A stretch of 64,000 nt of DNA, taken from Bacteroidota bacterium. GTDB taxonomy: Bacteria; Bacteroidota; Bacteroidia; Bacteroidales; VadinHA17. Shown piece by piece: positions 9,073 to 16,732 of this stretch. Numbering within the stretch: position 1 is the stretch's first letter; every line of letters begins with the position of its first letter. The stretch is taken from assembly GCA_011050615.1 (NCBI GenBank), contig DRFJ01000017.1, positions 1 to 64,000 of the forward strand, in the 5' to 3' direction. A program made the position numbers and the translations under genes. The notes under the pieces are model-generated. The model did no database searches, was not told the origin of the DNA, and saw only the letters and a list, made by a program, of their open reading frames with translations.

Positions 9073-11685
9073 CTATTTTATTATGAAATTTTCCCCCATG
9101 TCTGTATTCTTCCCGGTAATTTTGATCATATATAATCCGGGCTCAGCAAATTCCAATTGTTTATAGAAATATGGATTATCCTCTTCATTTTTATTTATGC
9201 CCGTTACCAGGTCCCATCTCCAGGTATTAAGTCCCTCCCTGAATTCCTGCTTTTCAGTAAATACTGTATGACCGTCCGGGTCAATAATATTGATATCGAG
9301 GATATCTTTTCTTGGTATAAAGAAACTGAAATGAACATTATAATGAGTTGTAAAATCAGGTTTTTCTCCGGATGCATCCATTTCAGGCAGCTTAGCTTCT
9401 GTAATATAAAGTATTTTTGCACTATCCCTGTTTGCTGATAAATAAACATATAATGGTTCGAGATCGATCTTATATATCCCCCGACCATGGGTTGCAGCAA
9501 TCAGGTCCTTTTCCCTTGTCATTATCGTCATATCAGCAACAAAACTATGTGGCAGGCCTTTACCCATAACATTCCATGACTGACCTCTGTCAATTGACAA
9601 GAGAGTACCGTTAAATGTACCAACATAAAGAACACCTTCATATTCAGAGTCTTCCAGGATGACATTAACAGGTGAGTGTGGCATATTCGAGCTTATATTA
9701 TTCCATGTTGTCCCGTAATCATCAGACACAAATACCATAGGTGTAAAATCATCCTGCTTAATACCACTAAGGGTAACATAGACCCTGGATTCGCTGAAAC
9801 GCGAAGGAGCAAAACTCTTAATATATTTAGCAGGTAATCCATCGGATATATCTTTCCAGGTAATACCATCATCCCTTGATATCCATGCTGCGCCAGAAGA
9901 AGTACCGGCATAAATAAGCCCCTGGCAAACAGGCGACTCTTTAAGCGCTGTTATCCCACCACCCTGGCGATTTTCATCAGCAGGCTTTGCCAGATTGGGG
10001 CTGATCACTTTCCATGTATCACCCCTGTTGATTGATTTAAACAGGTAATTTGCACCATAATAAAGGGTTGCATGATTATACTGTGAAACAAAGAATGGAG
10101 TAAGCCATTCGGTGAAAAACTCATCATTTATGCTCTCAGGAAATTCAGGTTTTATAACAACAGTTTCACCTGTGGACATATTTTTTCGTCTGATAGCACC
10201 ATTTTGTGATTCATAATATACTGTATTTGAATCTTCAGGATCGGGGTCGGTAACTATACCGTCACCACCCGTCCATGGATCAATCCACACGTATTTCCAT
10301 TTATCATTATTTTTTTTAAGTGGTATGGCCGGCCCCATTACCGCTGCATCATCCTGGGTACTACCATAAATCCTGTATGGGTCATCGTTATCAGTCCGAA
10401 TGAAGTAGAACTCCCCAACCGGGATATTATTATACCTGAACCATGAAGCTGATTTATCATATGATATATACAGACCGCCGTCATTCCCTACGATAATATG
10501 ATCAGGGTTTTCAGGATTTATCCACATGTCATGATGATCAACGTGGAAGAAATTAGCCGGACCCGGAACAATATTGTTGATTTCGCCTCTGAGCTGTGTA
10601 AATGTTTTACCGGCATCAGATGTTTTCAGGATTGATATTCCCAGAAGATATACTTCCTTATCATTTAACGGATTTATATAACAATCGGTAAACACATGGC
10701 CGAAGGTGCTGAAAATATTAAGACCTCCTTCATGTGTTTTGCTCCATGAATCACCTCCATTCACTGTTATGTATAGCTCGGCAGTGCCCTCATCGAATTC
10801 CCGGTTCAGGTTGTCGGTTAATGCATATACCAGATCAGCGTCCTGGTATGAAACAGCCAGGCCGGTTCTCCCGTTCATCTCACCCCGGGGCAATCCATTA
10901 CTAATCTCAAACCACGTATCACCACCATCAGTGCTCTTGTAAACACTTCCGCCAGGACCACCTATTGCTTCGCTGCATTGCCAGGTGCTGGCGTATAAGA
11001 TATCGGGATTACCAGGTGCAAAAATGACATCATTAGCTCCTGTACGCTCATTAATGTACAATACTTTCTTCCATTTTTTCCCCCCGTCAGTACTTTTAAA
11101 CAAACCTCTTTCAGGATTAGGTGAATAAAAATGACCAAGGGCTGCGACAAAAACAATATCGGGGTTTTCAGGATGAACAGCCACCCTGCCAATATGATAT
11201 GTATTTTCAAGTCCAAGAGATTCCCATGTCTTGCCCCCATCCTGAGACCGGTATACACCTGCCCCTGCAAAGGTATGCCCTCTCCTTGCCCTAAGGTTTT
11301 CTCCGGTTCCAAGATATATTATTTCACTATTGGAGGGGGCAATGCATACATCACCAATACTATATCCGGGATTATTATCAAATATTGGCTCCCAAGAGAA
11401 TCCATGATTGCATGTTTTCCATAAATTACCAGAACCAAAACCTGCATAAATAATACCCGGTTTACCAGGGACTACATCAATTGATTCTACTCTTCCAGAA
11501 TTTATTACGGGACCGATAGTCATCCATTCCAAGCCGGAAAATATTGATTGCTTCTTATTTTCAGAAAAGCTCTTCCAGGATTCAGTTACCGGTGTCTTAA
11601 CATGCTGGGCAAACCCATTCATAATGACAACAATATTGAGAAACCAAACAAGGGCAGACCGTAATACAAGTTTGTTATAATTCAT
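9073..11685 (-). CDS. Secreted BNR-repeat beta-propeller protein (sortilin/VPS10-like)
   Basis: Paralog of the 3421-6297 product: same N-terminal block (MTIGPVINSGRVESIDVVPG versus IQVGPLMNSGRISSIVGIPG), about eleven Asp-box motifs (SQDGGKTWES, STDGGDTWFE, SIDRGQSWNV), the conserved ISYDKSASW and GSTQDDAA segments, and a similar C-terminal sandwich domain ending GLYMIKITG. The signal peptide ends near GFAQ. It lacks the roughly 90-residue insert of the paralog. As first gene of the run it is followed after 33 bases by the M14 peptidase. The propeller may present or recognise a polymeric substrate; enzymatic activity is not supported by anything visible. Confidence 0.85.
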   Translation of the reverse strand: MNYNKLVLRSALVWFLNIVVIMNGFAQHVKTPVTESWKSFSENKKQSIFSGLEWMTIGPVINSGRVESIDVVPGKPGIIYAGFGSGNLWKTCNHGFSWEPIFDNNPGYSIGDVCIAPSNSEIIYLGTGENLRARRGHTFAGAGVYRSQDGGKTWESLGLENTYHIGRVAVHPENPDIVFVAALGHFYSPNPERGLFKSTDGGKKWKKVLYINERTGANDVIFAPGNPDILYASTWQCSEAIGGPGGSVYKSTDGGDTWFEISNGLPRGEMNGRTGLAVSYQDADLVYALTDNLNREFDEGTAELYITVNGGDSWSKTHEGGLNIFSTFGHVFTDCYINPLNDKEVYLLGISILKTSDAGKTFTQLRGEINNIVPGPANFFHVDHHDMWINPENPDHIIVGNDGGLYISYDKSASWFRYNNIPVGEFYFIRTDNDDPYRIYGSTQDDAAVMGPAIPLKKNNDKWKYVWIDPWTGGDGIVTDPDPEDSNTVYYESQNGAIRRKNMSTGETVVIKPEFPESINDEFFTEWLTPFFVSQYNHATLYYGANYLFKSINRGDTWKVISPNLAKPADENRQGGGITALKESPVCQGLIYAGTSSGAAWISRDDGITWKDISDGLPAKYIKSFAPSRFSESRVYVTLSGIKQDDFTPMVFVSDDYGTTWNNISSNMPHSPVNVILEDSEYEGVLYVGTFNGTLLSIDRGQSWNVMGKGLPHSFVADMTIMTREKDLIAATHGRGIYKIDLEPLYVYLSANRDSAKILYITEAKLPEMDASGEKPDFTTHYNVHFSFFIPRKDILDINIIDPDGHTVFTEKQEFREGLNTWRWDLVTGINKNEEDNPYFYKQLEFAEPGLYMIKITGKNTDMGENFIIK

Positions 11686-11876
11686 TTTTATGTTTTGTTT
11701 TGAAATCGTTTGAAAGAAATATTAATCCTTATTAAAAAATTCTATTACTTCATTTGAAGCCTCAATAAGCGGGTCCAGCGAGACAGGGGAGCCCACTTCT
11801 TTCTCTATTTAAATAATAGGTTTCAAACTTCAATACATCCTCATCCAACAAGTTTGTATCTTTTTTATTATAAATC

Positions 11877-12761
11877 CTAAATGATTTCAAGTTCTTTCAG
11901 CAGTATTTTCAGGCTATCCGATTCTTCCATACTCAAAGGTTGTCTCGGGAAACGGCATGGTCCTGCCGGAAGTCCCATAAATTCAAGTGATTTTTTTACT
12001 ATTTGAATAGCCTTTGGTGAATTCTCCAGCATATCCAGAAGTGGGTAGTATTTTTCAAACAACTCGTTGGCTTCTTCATGCTTATTCTGATTTACCAATT
12101 CAAATAAATTGGTTGCGACTTCTGGAACAATATTTCCACACACACAAATCCAACCAGTAGCTCCCAGAAGGAAATTTTGAAAGGCAAGGTCTTCTCCACC
12201 ACAGAAGATCGTTATGTTTCCATTTGAAAGTCTTTTTATATCCGCTACTCTTCTCAGGTCACCGGATGCATCCTTAATATAATCAACATTTTTAAGTTTG
12301 GATAATCTTACAATTAACTCCGGGCTCATATCAACGCCTGAATGTCCCGGGTTATTATATAACATAATCGGAATATCAACAACTTCAGAAATAGCTTTAA
12401 AGTGCAGAAAGATATCCTCAAAGGAAGGTTTATAATAATAAGGATTAATAATAAGTACCCCATCCGCTCCTATATCCTGTGCGTGCCTTGTATAAAGAAT
12501 CGTTTCCTTTGTTGATTCTGATGCTGTACCAACCATGCATGGTATCCGGCCATTCACCTGTGCTACTGATACTTCAGCAATTTCAAGTCGTTCTTCCCTG
12601 GTAAGACTTGCAAACTCACCTGTACTACCTGTTACACAGATACCTTTTACTCCGTTCTCAATTTGCCACTCAATATTCTCCTTTAAGCCATCAATATTAA
12701 TATCCTGATCATCCGTCATTGGCGTTATAAGTACGGAATATGAACCTCTTAGTGTAGTCAT
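11877..12761 (-). CDS. DHDPS/NAL-superfamily aldolase (not a canonical DapA)
   Basis: Class I TIM-barrel lyase of the dihydrodipicolinate synthase/N-acetylneuraminate lyase superfamily. Visible are the pyruvate-binding GSTGEFASL loop, the catalytic Tyr in MLYNNPG and the Schiff-base Lys in DYIKDASGD. Two features argue against lysine biosynthesis: the second Thr of the usual GTTGE is kept but the first is Ser, and the Arg that binds aspartate semialdehyde in DapA (YNVPGRTG) is His here (YNNPGHSG). A keto-acid aldolase or dehydratase acting on a sugar acid or similar compound is more likely. It lies 74 bases after a MoaD-like gene and an AOR-type oxidoreductase, suggesting that the aldehyde released by this aldolase could be the oxidoreductase substrate. 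That pairing is inference. Confidence 0.85.
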   Translation of the reverse strand: MTTLRGSYSVLITPMTDDQDINIDGLKENIEWQIENGVKGICVTGSTGEFASLTREERLEIAEVSVAQVNGRIPCMVGTASESTKETILYTRHAQDIGADGVLIINPYYYKPSFEDIFLHFKAISEVVDIPIMLYNNPGHSGVDMSPELIVRLSKLKNVDYIKDASGDLRRVADIKRLSNGNITIFCGGEDLAFQNFLLGATGWICVCGNIVPEVATNLFELVNQNKHEEANELFEKYYPLLDMLENSPKAIQIVKKSLEFMGLPAGPCRFPRQPLSMEESDSLKILLKELEII

Positions 12762-12835
12762 TTAATAAATATTTGTTATTCTTTGCTGATTAAATCATAA
12801 ACCGTGGTCTATATTTCTCCCATTAACTATCTTAA

Positions 12836-13030
12836 TTAACCTCCTCCAGATATTCTCACAATCTTTACTGCATCATTATTCTTTAGAATTACTTTTTCAT
12901 ATTCCCTGATAAGTATATGCTTATCATTGATTATTACTGCAGCTCTTCTGTATCCTTTCAATTTAAGAAGATCTTTAAGGCAATAATCATCCGGAATCTC
13001 AATTGTAGTATCATTAAGTAAAATATTCAT
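12836..13030 (-). CDS. MoaD/ThiS-like small sulfur carrier
   Basis: A 64-residue ubiquitin-fold protein with the beta-grasp pattern of ThiS/MoaD (MNILLNDTTIEIPDDYCLKD, then VIINDKHILIREY, then LKNNDAVKIVRI) and the functional Gly-Gly C-terminus (ISGGG). The terminal glycine would be adenylated and thiocarboxylated to donate sulfur, for thiazole or for the dithiolene of molybdopterin/tungstopterin. It starts five bases after the AOR gene, so it is almost certainly co-expressed with it. A dedicated pterin-cofactor role is therefore more likely than thiamine synthesis. Small MoaD-like genes next to AOR genes are a known arrangement. Confidence 0.82.
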   Translation of the reverse strand: MNILLNDTTIEIPDDYCLKDLLKLKGYRRAAVIINDKHILIREYEKVILKNNDAVKIVRISGGG

Positions 13031-13035
13031 AAAAA

Positions 13036-14931
13036 TTATTTATCCAGCAACCAGCCAAGCGATAACTTTCTTAATGTGCTTTCAGTCGGGTTCCCTGACT
13101 CCATATCCCAGCCAGCAAAAGAATAATAAAGATTTCTGGCTTTATAGAACTCCTCCTTATCTAACTGAACGCCTTCTGACGGGCCATCTAATAATGGTTT
13201 AAAAAGTCTTTCCGGCAATATATCTTCTTCCTTGGTAAATCCTTCCCTGGCATTAAAGAATCTCATCATATTAATTCTCCTTTCACCAACTCTCATTAAT
13301 TCAAATAGTGAAGTTTCCCATCCTAATCCACTTTTACAGAGTTCTATCATATCATCTGGCCCATATAATTCCCATGAAGGGCCCCATACAAACTGACAAA
13401 GACACAGAGTATCAAGAACGGAAAAATAACATTGTGAATCGAAAGCAAACCTAACTTTATCATCATCAATAACGAATGGATTATCATATTCAGCAGTCGT
13501 ACCTATTTGAGCCAGTCTCTTTCGTTCAATGCTATCTTCAGGCATAATCAAAAAGGTATCGTGCTCACTTGACTGGTGATCAGCACCAAAAGGATTCACT
13601 GCATAGATAAGCCCGACAGCAGGCTTATACTGGGGCATATGAGCAGGTAATTCCTGACCTTTGACTGAAATACTCAATTCATCAGCTCCTCCACCAATCT
13701 TAAAAGCTGCTTTCTTGCTGCCATCAGCAAGCAAGTCTCCTATACCTTCTCTCCTGGCAATCATCCTGATCAATGGTTCAATAATTTCTGTATTCCCAAA
13801 ACTCAGGTTTAATCCTCCTGTATCTTTGGTATCAATCAAACCCTTTTCATAACACTCCATTGCAAAGGCAATAGTTGCTCCACATGATATTGTATCAATA
13901 CCAAACATGTTACACAATTGGTTTGCACGACATATTGTTGGCAGATCATTAATACAACAATAAGATCCAAATGTCCCACATGTTTCATATTCAGGTCCTC
14001 CATAAAGTGGATCAACAAGGCCCGGTATTTCTACTACTCTCTTACACCTTACTGCACAAGCATAGCATGTATCACGACTTTTCAGGACGGTCTCTGACAT
14101 TGTAGTTCCGGTAATTGCTTTTGCTCCTTCCGGAAAATATCCGGTATTCCAATTCCTTGTAGGTAAGAAGCCATCATCACTAAACCCTTCAAGATCACCA
14201 TCGGTTCCAAATTCTCCCAGACCGGCAACACATTCATTCTCTTCAAGTTTTTGTTTTACCGACTTAGCCAGAGGTTTAAATGCCTCGGGGTCAAAAGGCT
14301 TAGTATTAATTATTTTTTTCACTACCAGAGCTTTAAGGTTTTTTGATCCCATTACTGCACCTGTACCATTGCGACCATTAGCCCGGTTACAGTGATTTAT
14401 TATACTGGCATAGCTTACCATATTCTCACCTGCCGGGCCTATCTGTGCTATTTCTACTTTATCATCACCAAGATTTTCCCTTAATAAAGCTTCAGCGTCA
14501 CCTGTTACCTTTCCCCACATTTTAGAAGCATCCCTGATTTCAACCTGATCTTCATTAACATAGACATAAACCGGTTTTGGAGATTTACCTCTGAAAACAA
14601 CAGCATCATAGCCATTTCCTTTAAGATATACAGGGAAAAAACCACCACCCTGACTATCACCGATAGTCCCTGTAAGAGGGCTTTTAGTAGTAACTGCCAT
14701 ACGGCTTAAACCACTAATATTTAATCCGGTAAATGGAGCTACGGAGAAAACAAGCATATTTTCAGGAGCAAGCGGATCAACTTTGGCCGGCATATCCTGA
14801 AGAATTAAATATAATCCAAGTGCTGAACCACCAGGATAGAGACGGAAAATATTACCCGGAACCGTTTTCTTGATTACCTGCCCACTTGTAAGATCAATAT
14901 CTAAAATTTTTGCATCTGGGAATAGACTCAC
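13036..14931 (-). CDS. Aldehyde:ferredoxin oxidoreductase family (tungsten/molybdenum) enzyme
   Basis: Cytoplasmic oxidoreductase of the AOR family, which oxidises aldehydes to acids while reducing ferredoxin, using a bis-pterin W or Mo centre and one [4Fe-4S] cluster. The N-terminal domain has the characteristic YPGGSALGLYL and TGLNISGLSRMAVTTKSPLTG blocks. Cluster ligands are visible: Cys289, Cys292 and Cys296 (CYACAVRC) plus Cys510 in DTLC. The pterin-binding region around CNRANGRNGTGAVMGSKNLKA is intact. At 631 residues it has the usual family length. It heads the operon AOR, MoaD-like, aldolase; the AraC regulator upstream is transcribed in the same direction. The substrate is unknown; a short sugar-derived aldehyde such as glyceraldehyde, lactaldehyde or glycolaldehyde would suit the neighbouring aldolase. 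Confidence 0.93.
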   Translation of the reverse strand: MSLFPDAKILDIDLTSGQVIKKTVPGNIFRLYPGGSALGLYLILQDMPAKVDPLAPENMLVFSVAPFTGLNISGLSRMAVTTKSPLTGTIGDSQGGGFFPVYLKGNGYDAVVFRGKSPKPVYVYVNEDQVEIRDASKMWGKVTGDAEALLRENLGDDKVEIAQIGPAGENMVSYASIINHCNRANGRNGTGAVMGSKNLKALVVKKIINTKPFDPEAFKPLAKSVKQKLEENECVAGLGEFGTDGDLEGFSDDGFLPTRNWNTGYFPEGAKAITGTTMSETVLKSRDTCYACAVRCKRVVEIPGLVDPLYGGPEYETCGTFGSYCCINDLPTICRANQLCNMFGIDTISCGATIAFAMECYEKGLIDTKDTGGLNLSFGNTEIIEPLIRMIARREGIGDLLADGSKKAAFKIGGGADELSISVKGQELPAHMPQYKPAVGLIYAVNPFGADHQSSEHDTFLIMPEDSIERKRLAQIGTTAEYDNPFVIDDDKVRFAFDSQCYFSVLDTLCLCQFVWGPSWELYGPDDMIELCKSGLGWETSLFELMRVGERRINMMRFFNAREGFTKEEDILPERLFKPLLDGPSEGVQLDKEEFYKARNLYYSFAGWDMESGNPTESTLRKLSLGWLLDK

Positions 14932-15477
14932 ATTAATAATTTTTTAATTATGATATTTGCATGATTAAATAAAATACATACAGCATGTAAAATAATCCTT
15001 TCTTATTACAGTTCAAATATGAAAAAACCTATTAACTTATTCTAAAAAAATACATATAACAATCAAATTATTCAATTTGTTATTCAATATAATTGCTACA
15101 GTAAAATTAAAACCCAATCATGATGGTTAACATTAATATATTATCAAAAATGTATATATTCTTTTCCAATTAGCACTATTTTAATAAGATATGCCGTATC
15201 TCACCAGGTTTTCAATGCGTTCGAAAAAATCAAAACATTGCTGATCCAATTAACATAACTTCCGGGTTGTCTTCCATAATGAATGTGCTTAACTTCTTAT
15301 GGTATACTTCCGAATGATTTCCCATGTTAATAAATTTACTGTCAGTATGAGCTATATTCTATCGTAAGAGCGGTCAGTTTATTCGTATGAATACTTAAAA
15401 TTATGAATTACAAATATGATAAGATACCATGATATTATCCAATAAGTATACAATCTTAGGTAATAATGGCAGAAATT
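14932..15477. other. Intergenic region upstream of the AOR operon
   Basis: About 550 AT-rich bases separate the AraC gene from the AOR operon. No open frame with coding character, RNA gene or strong hairpin was seen. The region presumably holds the AOR operon promoter and possibly binding sites for the adjacent AraC regulator, but I could not pick a convincing -7/-33 pair or paired direct repeats by eye. Confidence 0.4.
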
Positions 15478-16380
15478 CTAAGAATATGAGGGAGAGAGTT
15501 TAACTTCACTGGCCTTAAGAACATTTTTTCGATACTGGTTTGGTGTCATACCGGTGACATTCAGGAAATGTCTGTGAAAATTAGATATATTGTTATATCC
15601 ACTTGAATAACAAGCTTGAGCTACATTATAACTACTTTTTGACAGTAATTTACATGCGTTTCCAATCCTTACCTCGGTAAGGAAACCTGAAAAAGTCTTT
15701 TGAGTTCTGAGTTTAAAATAGCGGCAGAATGATGTTGGTGTCATATAGACAAGAGCAGCCACATCATCAAGACTTATACGTTCACGGAAGTTCTGCATAA
15801 TATATTCAAAAACTTTATTTAGTCTCTTATTATCTTCCTCATCCATTATTAAAATCGTCTTTGAAGAAATAAGTTTTAATTCTTTCTTTTTGGCAATCAT
15901 ACCCAGGATATTCAGAAGTTCAAGCACTCTGGCAAAGCCCTCAATATGCGGCATCTTCTTTATATAAGGGGCTATTAACTTTGCATCCTCTCTAGACAAC
16001 TTGATGCCATAAAAAGAATTTTCAAGCAGTTTTTGAATATTGAAGGATTCAGGGATGTAATTCAATAATTCAGTAATTGAATCATAGCTGAAAAATATAG
16101 AAATAGCACGTGCGCGATATACAGAATCCTCTTCAAAATACCTTTCACTATTATGAAAAACATGAGGAAGGTTTTTCCCTATTAAATAGATCTCATCTTT
16201 TTTAAACCTGTCAAGCTTATCGCCCACCAGAAGCATTCCTGTACTTTCAATGATATAAGTCAGCTGACACTCTTCATGAAAATGAATAGGGTCATAGAAA
16301 TATGGCAGGTCCCAGTTTTCAACCCTTACTGTTTCCTCCTTATGTCTAGGTACTTTAAAACATATAGGTTCCATTGCCAT
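15478..16380 (-). CDS. AraC-family regulator with N-terminal cupin
   Basis: Transcription factor with an N-terminal cupin-type sensing domain (IHFHEECQLTYIIES, then the DEIYLIGKNLPHVFHN strand pair) and a C-terminal double helix-turn-helix (residues about 190-290). The HTH contains ISLDDVAALVYMTPTSFCRYFK and the classic second helix YNVAQACYSSGYNNISNFHRHF. Cupin-type AraC proteins commonly sense sugars or related small molecules and activate neighbouring catabolic genes. It lies directly upstream of the AOR/MoaD-like/aldolase operon in the same orientation, making that operon its likeliest target. Either of two closely spaced Met codons (16380 or 16374) could be the start. Confidence 0.88.
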   Translation of the reverse strand: MAMEPICFKVPRHKEETVRVENWDLPYFYDPIHFHEECQLTYIIESTGMLLVGDKLDRFKKDEIYLIGKNLPHVFHNSERYFEEDSVYRARAISIFFSYDSITELLNYIPESFNIQKLLENSFYGIKLSREDAKLIAPYIKKMPHIEGFARVLELLNILGMIAKKKELKLISSKTILIMDEEDNKRLNKVFEYIMQNFRERISLDDVAALVYMTPTSFCRYFKLRTQKTFSGFLTEVRIGNACKLLSKSSYNVAQACYSSGYNNISNFHRHFLNVTGMTPNQYRKNVLKASEVKLSPSYS

Positions 16381-16732
16381 GCACTTATTGTAACAAAATC
16401 GGATTACATCAAATTTACAATATAAGGCTGCTAATATCTATCACAATATTAGCGAATACATGTATTATTTTATCCTTGAGTAATTCAAATATACACTTTT
16501 TCAGCAAATATATTATAATTTAAAAAGTTGTTAATTACACATTTTTTACATGTCTATTGTACGTTTTCGTAAATATCTTAATAAAAATAGGTGAATTGGT
16601 TAAATGATATTATAAAAAACCAGCAAAGCTTATAATTCCGCCTGCCATAAAATAGTATAATTTTTATAAACGACAGGATCTATGAGCTACATAATTGTTT
16701 ATCGTGTATTTATAAACAGGTTAGTCGAATTA
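16381..16732. other. AT-rich intergenic region with possible AraC promoter
   Basis: About 350 bases of very AT-rich sequence between the M1 peptidase stop and the AraC start. The only element I can point to is a -7 box on the minus strand at 16410-16417. No coding frame, RNA gene or clear terminator hairpin is visible. Confidence 0.4.
16410..16417 (-). promoter_or_regulatory. Possible -7 box for the AraC gene
   Basis: The minus strand reads TAAATTTG, matching TAnnTTTG, about 30 bases before the AraC start codon. Spacing is suitable; no clear -33 element was found. Confidence 0.3.

Noticed and set aside
3421-11685. Propeller proteins as glycoside hydrolases (xyloglucanase or sialidase)
   Set aside because: Asp-box repeats alone do not show catalysis, and no catalytic Asp, Glu or Arg set of those families could be placed.
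11877-12761. DapA for lysine biosynthesis
   Set aside because: The substrate Arg is replaced by His, and the neighbours are AOR and a MoaD-like gene instead of lysine genes.
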